Made by a program: the position numbers and the translations under genes. Shown here piece after piece: positions 15,993 through 20,864 of a stretch of DNA of 20,864 bases. The notes beneath the pieces are model-generated. The model did no database searches and was not told the origin of the DNA. It saw only the letters and a list, made by a program, of their open reading frames with translations. The stretch is from Chloroflexota bacterium (GTDB lineage: Bacteria; Chloroflexota; Anaerolineae; Anaerolineales; UBA11579), in NCBI GenBank assembly GCA_030610225.1, contig JAUWSD010000002.1, positions 1 to 20,864 of the forward strand, in the 5' to 3' direction. Position 1 is the first letter of the stretch; each line of letters opens with the position of its first letter.

Positions 15993-17675
15993 TTATTCGA
16001 TAGAGATGATGAACTGGTAATGCTGCTGCCCACCGTGTTGAACCTCTACTTCAAGGTCCGGGTGCTTTTCCTCAATTACTCCAGCTATCTCTTCAGCGTC
16101 CTCCCGCTTGATGTTGTTCCCATAGAACAGGGTCGCGATCTCGTAGTTTTCAATTCTTGTTTTATCAAGCAGCTCCAAACATCCGGTCTCCAAATCTTGT
16201 GTGGAGAGGACAAGTTTTCCATCCAGCAGGGCGATGATCTCACCTTCTTTGACCTCAACGCCGTCAATTTCTACTGTGCGGGTTGCTGTGGTCAATTCGC
16301 CGGTGATTACTTCGTCCATGGCTTTTTCCATGTCTGCTGCTACTTTGTCAAAGTCTTCATGCGGGGCAATGCGCATCATGGCGGCGAGGCCCTGCGGTAC
16401 AGTGCGGCTCTTGACGACATGCACTTTTTTTACTGTCGCGTTTGCAGCAGTCTCTGCAGCCATAACGATATTCTTGTTATTGGGGAGGATGATGATCTTA
16501 TTAGTTGGAAGGTTCTCAAAGGCTGCCAGGATATCCTGGGTGCTGGGGTTCATGGTTTGGCCGCCCTCAACGATGGCAGCGACGCCAAGGCTGGCAAATA
16601 CTTTGGAAATACCTGTACCCGGAGATACTGTTACTACTGCAATATCACCTGGCTCGATCGGGTTCAGCTCGACCTTTTCTTCTTTCTGAGCTGCGATATC
16701 TTCCATCTGGATCATCAAATTTTCGATGGCGACATTTGTGACCGTTCCGATGTCCATGCAGTAGTCGATCGGCATATAGCGGTTCTCTGTTGGCAGATGG
16801 ATATGCATGCGATATAGTCCGCTGCCTTCTGCCACCTGGATCGATGTGCCCATCTTCTCTAAATTTGCATAAAAATCTTCAAGCACGAAACCATCGCCGG
16901 GGTGGAAATCTACAACCACCTCATAATCCTGGCCTTCTTCAACTTCGTGCATTGCGGCCTCTAAGTCGAGGTCTTTGAATTCGTCAACATCTGTTATCGG
17001 CTCGTCCAATGATTCTTCGTTTATCCAGCGTAACATTCCTTCGAACAGGTACAATACTCCCATTCCACCGGAGTCCACCACGCCAGCATCCTTCAGCACG
17101 GGCAGGAGGTCTGGTGTGCGCTCAACTGATTCTTCAGCCGCTTTAACCACTATCTCCAGCATATCGCTCAGTTCATCGGTATGCTTCAAGGCTTTCTTAG
17201 ATTCTTTTGCCACATCTTTGATGACTGTCAGGATCGTGCCTTCTACAGGGCGGACTACGCCTCGGTAGGCGGTGTCACGGGCGTTACTTAATCCTGCGGC
17301 AAGGCCTGCAGCTGTCAATGTCTGGTCATTTTCGAGGCCGCTTGCCAATCCGCGCCAGATCTGTGAGAGGATCACGCCGGAGTTCCCGCGTGCTCCCATC
17401 AAAGCGCCCTGGGCTACCATCCCAAACATTTTCCCGATATGTACTTCAGGCGAGTTCTCGATCTCTGCGAATGCAGACTGCATCGTGAGGACCATGTTCG
17501 TGCCTGTGTCTCCATCCGGGACGGGGAAAACATTCAATAGGTTGACGAGTTCCATATTGGTTTTTAACCAAATCATGCTGGCTGCAACCAGGTTCTTTAC
17601 TTCCTGACCGTCCACAGGAAATCTCTCGTAGAACATACGACGGTTTATATTTTGCGAAGTTATTTTTTCACTCAT
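15993..17675 (-). CDS. fakA: Fatty acid kinase catalytic subunit-like DAK2-domain protein (FakA/YloV)
   Basis: A cytosolic kinase of 560 residues, close to the ~550 of Staphylococcus FakA. The N-terminal DhaL/DAK2 domain (~23-230) carries the Mg-ATP site NVFPVPDGDTGTNM with Asp54, Asp56 and Asn60, plus GARGNSGVILSQIWRG (~94-109) and the DSGGMG loop. The middle and C-terminal parts (~230-560) match the DUF/FakA C-terminal module, including an SPGTG turn and the NPSTQDIL segment. FakA phosphorylates FakB-bound fatty acids for PlsX/PlsY phospholipid synthesis; those genes are not in the window. The start has GGAG 5 nt upstream. The order asp23-fakA-degV-degV strongly supports the assignment. A 277-residue open frame on the opposite strand is a coding shadow. 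Confidence 0.9.
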   Translation of the reverse strand: MSEKITSQNINRRMFYERFPVDGQEVKNLVAASMIWLKTNMELVNLLNVFPVPDGDTGTNMVLTMQSAFAEIENSPEVHIGKMFGMVAQGALMGARGNSGVILSQIWRGLASGLENDQTLTAAGLAAGLSNARDTAYRGVVRPVEGTILTVIKDVAKESKKALKHTDELSDMLEIVVKAAEESVERTPDLLPVLKDAGVVDSGGMGVLYLFEGMLRWINEESLDEPITDVDEFKDLDLEAAMHEVEEGQDYEVVVDFHPGDGFVLEDFYANLEKMGTSIQVAEGSGLYRMHIHLPTENRYMPIDYCMDIGTVTNVAIENLMIQMEDIAAQKEEKVELNPIEPGDIAVVTVSPGTGISKVFASLGVAAIVEGGQTMNPSTQDILAAFENLPTNKIIILPNNKNIVMAAETAANATVKKVHVVKSRTVPQGLAAMMRIAPHEDFDKVAADMEKAMDEVITGELTTATRTVEIDGVEVKEGEIIALLDGKLVLSTQDLETGCLELLDKTRIENYEIATLFYGNNIKREDAEEIAGVIEEKHPDLEVEVQHGGQQHYQFIISIE

Positions 17676-17767
17676 TCAGGCTCCAATTAATTACTATTAA
17701 CCCAAGTTCTCATGGGAGGTGTCGGGTGAACAGCAAAGAATTTTAATCGATATTCTCAAAAATAATA

Positions 17768-18124
17768 TTAATCTGATTCATTTATGCGGATTCCCTGGAC
17801 ATGGACATTCACTTCGTTGATCGGAATGCCAAGGGATTTCTCTACATGGTAGCGGACAGTGTTTGCGACACTGGCGGCAACAGATTTTATCCTTGTGCCG
17901 TACTGGACGATGATATATACATCGATGTTGATCTCATCATTGTCATAATCGACTTCGATTCCGTGGGTGGGATCTTTGACGATGCGGTTGGTGAGACCTT
18001 CGACGATGTTCTTAGAGGCCAAGCCGACTACACCGTATGAACGGATGGCCGCCTGGTAGGAGATCGAGGCGATCGCCCGGGTTGAAATATGGATACTGCC
18101 CAAATTGTTTGTGTCCTGTTTCAT
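17768..18124 (-). CDS. Asp23/Gls24 family envelope stress protein (YloU-like)
   Basis: A 118-residue cytosolic protein of the Asp23/Gls24 family: GSIHISTRAIASISYQAA near the start, a Gly-Val-Val-Gly turn, INIDVYIIVQYGTRI and the amphipathic SVAASVANTVRYHVEKSLG. Family members help envelope homeostasis and are commonly encoded beside fakA (the yloU-yloV pair of Bacillus). The frame extends upstream to 18205, but the ATG at 18124 is chosen because it has an AAAGGA site 7 nt upstream and begins at the family's normal N-terminus. The earlier start would add 27 hydrophobic residues and overlap the palindrome at 18196-18214. A 92-bp gap separates it from fakA. Confidence 0.88.
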   Translation of the reverse strand: MKQDTNNLGSIHISTRAIASISYQAAIRSYGVVGLASKNIVEGLTNRIVKDPTHGIEVDYDNDEINIDVYIIVQYGTRIKSVAASVANTVRYHVEKSLGIPINEVNVHVQGIRINESD

Positions 18125-18195
18125 CCAAAATTCCTTTAAATACACATTGCAATAGTTGTAAAACAAAACGAGTTGTGGTAATATTCTCAGGTTAT

Positions 18196-18214
18196 TACGA
18201 AGCACAGCTTCGTA
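18196..18214. promoter_or_regulatory. Palindrome between divergent asp23 and rpmB, candidate operator
   Basis: TACGAAGC-ACA-GCTTCGTA is a perfect 8-bp inverted repeat with a 3-nt centre, in the 167-bp gap between asp23 and rpmB. It has no T-run on either side, so a terminator is unlikely. It matches no operator I recognise with confidence. Confidence 0.4.
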
Positions 18215-18243
18215 TGATCAGTCGTGAGAGTTAGATCACACGG

Positions 18244-18271
18244 CTGAAAGTAAAAGTGAACTAATTATAAA
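18244..18271 (+). promoter_or_regulatory. Candidate promoter of rpmB
   Basis: CTGAAA (18244-18249), a 16-bp spacer and TATAAA (18266-18271). A start near 18278 leaves a short leader containing the AAGGA ribosome site before the ATG at 18292. Confidence 0.4.
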
Positions 18272-18291
18272 TGATTTAGAAGGAAAGTAAC

Positions 18292-18474
18292 ATGGCAAAG
18301 TGTTCAGTATGTGGAAAGAAAACAACCTTCGGTAGAAATGTGCCGTGGTCAAAAAAGAGAACAAATCGGCAGTTCAAACCGAATTTGCAGAAGATGTCAG
18401 TATATGAGAACGGACGCAAGGTTCAGAAGATCATGTGCACCCGCTGTATCCGCACAATGGTAAAGACTGCCTAG
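18292..18474 (+). CDS. rpmB: 50S ribosomal protein L28
   Basis: A 60-residue basic protein of the large ribosomal subunit. It begins MAKCSVCGKKTTFGRNV, the standard L28 N-terminus, and has two CxxC pairs (Cys4/Cys7 and Cys49/Cys52), so it is the zinc-binding form. AAGGA precedes the ATG. It is monocistronic: a strong terminator follows 23 bp after the stop. The last ~70 coding bases and the terminator are repeated 2303 bp downstream (20710-20840). If that arose by integration, the 3' end of this intact gene may come from the incoming DNA. Confidence 0.95.
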   Translation: MAKCSVCGKKTTFGRNVPWSKKRTNRQFKPNLQKMSVYENGRKVQKIMCTRCIRTMVKTA

Positions 18475-18537
18475 GCAGCCAAAATTCTGATTCAAAGAAA
18501 AAAACACGGAACGCCGTGTTTTTTTGTTTTAAGGGGG
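18407..18537 (+). repeat. Direct repeat, left copy: rpmB 3' end plus terminator
   Basis: This 131-bp stretch aligns with 20710-20840 without net gaps, with about 16 mismatches (roughly 88% identity by eye). It covers the last 22 codons of rpmB, the stop and the terminator, and ends in a GGGGG run. Similarity stops sharply on both sides. Confidence 0.9.
18498..18525 (+). terminator. rpmB terminator
   Basis: A perfect 12-bp stem (18498-18509 with 18514-18525; ACACGG/CCGTGT extended by seven A-T pairs) with loop AACG. The T-run is part of the stem, and TTTT follows one G later. Confidence 0.93.
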
Positions 18538-18838
18538 AGAGGTGGATTCAATTCACCAAAGCATTCAAACCGATCGAATAAAAAATTCCTCTTGTTAGCA
18601 GATGAAATTGATTTCAAAGAAATATAAACATTGTTTATTAAAACACTCTGAAAATTATTAGGGACCTGTTGCACTTAAAGCTTGAATCAAAAGTATGTAA
18701 TATAATAAATTGAATGTGATTTATTACTCATCATCACTTACTGGGTTAAACCAGACAATAACGGAAAATCTCAAATAATTAGAAACGATGTGTAATTCGG
18801 CAGACCGAATTAGTAGCCTGACCTAAAGGAGGAAGCAA
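18538..18838. other. 301-bp AT-rich intergenic region ahead of the permease gene
   Basis: No credible gene is seen. Contents: a near-perfect palindrome at 18541-18557 (arms GGTGGATT/AATTCACC, one mismatch) immediately after the left repeat; a TATAAT at 18701-18706 without a convincing -35; a short imperfect palindrome at 18741-18754; and an 8-bp inverted repeat at 18793-18812. The open frame on the minus strand at 18492-18674 runs through the terminator and has no family features. Confidence 0.6.
18793..18812. promoter_or_regulatory. Inverted repeat in the permease leader, candidate operator
   Basis: TAATTCGG-CAGA-CCGAATTA is a perfect 8-bp inverted repeat with a 4-nt centre, ending 12 nt before the AAAGGAGG ribosome site. 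Its position suits a repressor site or an RNA hairpin controlling translation. There is no T-run, so it is not a terminator. Confidence 0.45.
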
Positions 18839-20248
18839 GTGAAGCGATACAGATTGTATGGTTTCAGAATTGTGGGAATCGCAAGTCTTGTTTGGGGTAT
18901 TTGGTGGCTATTTGCCCAATCTGTCAAGAACGGATTTGGGCCCTCCTTTTTCATTTCGATTATCATTTTTTTGATTGTTTTTGCAGCTATCAGTTTGCGC
19001 TGGATGCACGAAACAGCAGCCGCGTTGCTGGGTGCAGCAGCCGTTTGGTTAGTTCATTACATCGGCGGCACTTTCTTTCCTTCCTTGCACATCATCGACT
19101 TTGAAGAGTCTATGACATTTGTGGACTGGAATGTTATCTGGCTGATAATGGGCATGATGATCTTCATGGCCATGTTCAGTGAAACCGGTGCCATTAACTG
19201 GATAGCCTTCCGAATTTTTCGGCTGGCAAAGGGTAATACCTGGCTGTTGATGATGAGTTTGGTAATACTCACCGGTGTACTTTCCACCTTTCTCAATAAT
19301 GTGACAGCTATCCTTCTATTGGTGCCGTTATCTATCCAAATCGCTCAGACCGTAGGCATCCATCCCTTTGCTTTTGTGATACCAGAGGTGTTAGCTTCCA
19401 ATATCGGTGGTGCAGCAACCATCATCGGCGACCCGCCCAGCACTATCGTCGGCTCACACTTGGGATTAGGTTTTGTTGAGTATCTGGTCAATATGGCGCC
19501 CATTGCCATATTGTGTATGATCCCCTTCTTGATAATAATAAGCCTTCTCTATCGGAAAGAGATTGCTGGTGCAAAGGAGGAATTCTCGCAGGCGCTGCTA
19601 ACCCAACTTGAAACCGATGCTCAAATAACCGACATGCTGCTGCTGCGCAAATCCGGGTTGGTGGGGTTACTAATGCTGATCCTGTTTTTTGCCGGTGATT
19701 ATTTCGGTGGTCTACCGCCCAGCGTTGTAGCTCTTAGCGGCGCAGCGATCCTGATCGCATGGGTGCGTCCTGATATGCACAAAATGTTACGCGAGGTTGA
19801 TTGGAAAACCATAATATTCTTTATTGGCATATTTGTCCTTGTAGGCGGGCTTGAGGCCACAAACGTGATTGACTGGATAGCGGGAAATATAGCCAAACTT
19901 GCAGGAGATGACCTGCAGCTGGCTACAATTTTGATGGTCTGGATACCAGGTATTTCCTCTGGTATCGTGGACAACATTCCCTTTACAGTTGCCGCTTTGC
20001 CGATCGCAGACTATTTAAGTGCAATTATCCCAGGTGCTGAGAATATGGTATTGTACTGGGCTCTTATATTGGGTGCTGACCTGGGGGGTAATGCCACTAT
20101 ATTTGGATCTGCCCCTAATATTGTTGCAGTTGGCTTATTGGGTGCGGCTGGCTATCGCCTCAGTTTTGGTCGTTTTATGCGTGATGGGGTGCCGGTAACA
20201 ATAGCCACTCTTTTACTGGCAACTGTTTGGTTGCTGATTCGATATTGA
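18839..20248 (+). CDS. NhaD/ArsB-type ion transporter (SLC13/ion transporter superfamily permease)
   Basis: An integral membrane protein of 469 residues with about 11-12 hydrophobic segments. It shows the two-fold repeat of the ion transporter superfamily: FLNNVTA (151-157) followed by ASNIGGAATIIGDPPS (186-201), and DNIPFTVA (378-385) followed by GADLGGNATIFGSAPN (412-427). FVLVGGLEATNVIDWIA (332-348) is also typical of the ArsB/NhaD/P-protein group. Substrates in this group include Na+/H+, arsenite and organic anions, and the sequence alone does not decide. The start is GTG with a strong AAAGGAGG site. The gene forms a pair with the Usp-like gene 11 bp downstream and lies between the two copies of the rpmB tail. 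Confidence 0.85.
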   Translation: MKRYRLYGFRIVGIASLVWGIWWLFAQSVKNGFGPSFFISIIIFLIVFAAISLRWMHETAAALLGAAAVWLVHYIGGTFFPSLHIIDFEESMTFVDWNVIWLIMGMMIFMAMFSETGAINWIAFRIFRLAKGNTWLLMMSLVILTGVLSTFLNNVTAILLLVPLSIQIAQTVGIHPFAFVIPEVLASNIGGAATIIGDPPSTIVGSHLGLGFVEYLVNMAPIAILCMIPFLIIISLLYRKEIAGAKEEFSQALLTQLETDAQITDMLLLRKSGLVGLLMLILFFAGDYFGGLPPSVVALSGAAILIAWVRPDMHKMLREVDWKTIIFFIGIFVLVGGLEATNVIDWIAGNIAKLAGDDLQLATILMVWIPGISSGIVDNIPFTVAALPIADYLSAIIPGAENMVLYWALILGADLGGNATIFGSAPNIVAVGLLGAAGYRLSFGRFMRDGVPVTIATLLLATVWLLIRY

Positions 20249-20259
20249 GGAGGAACAAT

Positions 20260-20694
20260 ATGGCTAAAATTTTATGTGCCACCCGTGGGGGTGAGGATAG
20301 CTATCCTACACAAGACGCTGTTATCGCTCTGGCAAAAGAACAGGGTGATGAACTGGTTTTTCTCTTTGTGGCTGACATTAGTTTTCTAAACCAGATGGCT
20401 GCGCCGCTGGTGGTGGATGTGGAATCCAGGTTAGAAAAGTTAGGTAATTTCCAGCTGGTTATGGCTCAGGAACGGGCTGAAGCACAGGGCATTAAAGCCC
20501 AAGCCATTGTACGCAAGGGGCAACTGCGTGCAGAACTGATCGTAGTAGCGAAAGAGATCGGTGCGACCCTCATTGTGATGGGCCCCTCTGGGGGACAGGA
20601 TGCCGCTTTTGAGGATGCCGCTCTCCAAGCCTTTGCCGCTGACTTGCAGACCGAAACAGGAATCGAGGTTCGCATTCTGAAAAAGATTGATTGA
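20260..20694 (+). CDS. UspA-like universal stress family protein
   Basis: A 144-residue cytosolic alpha/beta protein with Usp-type layout: strand MAKILCATRGGEDS, helix, strand ELVFLFVADIS, long helix, strand AQAIVRKGQ, helix AELIVVAKEIGA, strand TLIVMGPSGG. The nucleotide loop of ATP-binding Usps, G-x2-G-x9-G-(S/T), is not fulfilled after GPSGG (108-112), so ATP binding is doubtful. The ATG at 20260 has AGGAGG 5 nt upstream, so the earlier in-frame start at 20227 inside the permease gene is rejected. Usp proteins encoded beside transporters can modulate them (TeaD with the TeaABC TRAP transporter is a known case); that role here is inference. The repeated rpmB tail begins 15 bp after the stop. 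Confidence 0.75.
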   Translation: MAKILCATRGGEDSYPTQDAVIALAKEQGDELVFLFVADISFLNQMAAPLVVDVESRLEKLGNFQLVMAQERAEAQGIKAQAIVRKGQLRAELIVVAKEIGATLIVMGPSGGQDAAFEDAALQAFAADLQTETGIEVRILKKID

Positions 20695-20709
20695 AACACT
20701 TCAAGCCCT

Positions 20710-20786
20710 AGAACGGACGCAAGATTCAGAAAGTTATGTGCACCCGCTGTATCCGCACAATGGTAGAGACTGCCTGGGCAGTATAA
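20710..20786 (+). pseudogene. Headless 3' remnant of rpmB (L28)
   Basis: In frame this encodes NGRKIQKVMCTRCIRTMVET, matching residues 40-59 of the intact L28 with V-to-I, I-to-V and K-to-E changes. The codon before it is TAG where rpmB has GAG. The rpmB stop TAG is TGG here, so the frame runs on for Trp-Ala-Val to a TAA at 20784. There is no 5' part of the gene and no ribosome site, so it is not expected to be translated. Confidence 0.88.
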
Positions 20787-20800
20787 ATTCTGATCCAAAA

Positions 20801-20828
20801 CAAAAAACACGGAACACCGTGTTTTTTG
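20801..20828 (+). terminator. Terminator in the right repeat, serving the permease-Usp transcript
   Basis: A perfect 12-bp stem (20801-20812 with 20817-20828; core ACACGG/CCGTGT, closed by a C-G pair) with loop AACA. Relative to the left copy the outer pair has changed from A-T to C-G on both arms, so pairing is preserved. Confidence 0.9.
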
Positions 20829-20841
20829 TTTTAAAGGGGGT

Positions 20842-20862
20842 GTAGTTTTCTTTGGAAACTAC
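20842..20862. repeat. Inverted repeat at the window edge
   Basis: GTAGTTTTC-TTT-GGAAACTAC pairs over 9 bp with one G-T wobble. It begins 2 nt after the right rpmB repeat. The window ends 2 nt later, so whether it belongs to a larger element cannot be seen. Confidence 0.4.
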
Positions 20863-20864
20863 CA

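Larger units (their letters stand above)
20710..20840 (+). repeat. Direct repeat, right copy: rpmB 3' end plus terminator
   Basis: Partner of 18407-18537, offset by 2303 bp. It begins at AGAACGG and ends at a GGGGG run, and the two copies are the same length. Together they bracket the permease and Usp-like genes. Confidence 0.9.

Noticed and set aside
15984..16817. Plus-strand open frame of 277 residues opposite fakA
   Set aside because: It lies entirely antisense to a well-supported gene, has Cys/Phe-rich composition without any domain pattern, and arises from the codon bias of fakA.
18125..18205. Upstream start at 18205 for the Asp23 family protein
   Set aside because: It adds 27 residues atypical of the family, lacks a ribosome site and overlaps a palindrome; the ATG at 18124 has AAAGGA.
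18492..18674. Minus-strand 60-residue open frame downstream of rpmB
   Set aside because: It reads through the rpmB terminator, has no ribosome site and no recognisable features.
20710..20786. A second complete rpmB gene
   Set aside because: Only the last ~22 codons are present, preceded by an in-frame TAG and with no L28 N-terminus or ribosome site.
18407..20840. Insertion sequence or composite transposon flanked by direct repeats
   Set aside because: No transposase, no terminal inverted repeats at the junctions and no short target duplication; the repeats are the host gene's own tail and terminator.
1..20864. CRISPR array, tRNA or rRNA genes
   Set aside because: No regularly spaced short repeats, no cloverleaf-like segment and no rRNA-like stretch was found by eye in the gaps.

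Overview
The window looks like a core-genome segment of a Chloroflexota bacterium, most probably class Anaerolineae. This rests on family-level resemblance only: a RecG with a long N-terminal extension, a coaD next to a DivIVA-like coiled-coil gene, an enlarged PhnE, a FakA/DegV block and a zinc-ribbon L28. There is no rRNA or other phylogenetic marker, so the placement is inference. Genes are densely packed on both strands. Convergent ends often share a strong hairpin terminator.

Layout. (1) 1-338: the 3' end of a gene cut by the window edge, possibly a GyrA/ParC-type topoisomerase subunit, converging on an HD-domain phosphohydrolase (381-953, minus). (2) 1103-4485, minus: a phosphonate-type ABC importer, phnD-phnC-phnE. 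A hairpin terminator sits between the binding-protein gene and the ATPase gene, and PhnE carries extra domains. (3) 4632-9321, plus: folC, lon, and a lipoprotein with two Gmad2-like domains starting 1 nt after lon. (4) 9370-12939, minus: recG-coaD-DivIVA-like. (5) 13009-14256, plus: a lipoprotein serine hydrolase of the beta-lactamase/DD-peptidase fold. (6) 14309-18124, minus: asp23-fakA-degV-degV, a fatty-acid-kinase-type block (FakA plus two candidate FakB subunits). (7) 18292-18474, plus: rpmB (L28), divergent from asp23. (8) 18839-20691, plus: a NhaD/ArsB-type permease with a UspA-like gene 11 bp downstream.

The most unusual structure is at the right end. The last ~70 coding bases of rpmB plus its terminator (18407-18537) recur, about 88% identical by eye, at 20710-20840. 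The two direct copies bracket the permease-Usp pair in a 2303-bp unit. The second copy is an rpmB tail without a head: it is preceded by an in-frame stop and its own TAG stop is changed to TGG. Its coding changes are mild and its terminator stem is kept by paired changes. This is what integration of a circular molecule at the 3' end of rpmB would leave, with the displaced tail now serving as terminator of the cassette. No integrase is visible in the window.

The adjacency of rpmB, asp23 (yloU-like), fakA (yloV-like) and recG resembles the rpmB-yloU-yloV-...-recG neighbourhood known in Firmicutes. The serine hydrolase and the permease-Usp cassette therefore look like later additions to an old gene cluster. 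No CRISPR array, tRNA, rRNA, transposase or prophage gene was seen.
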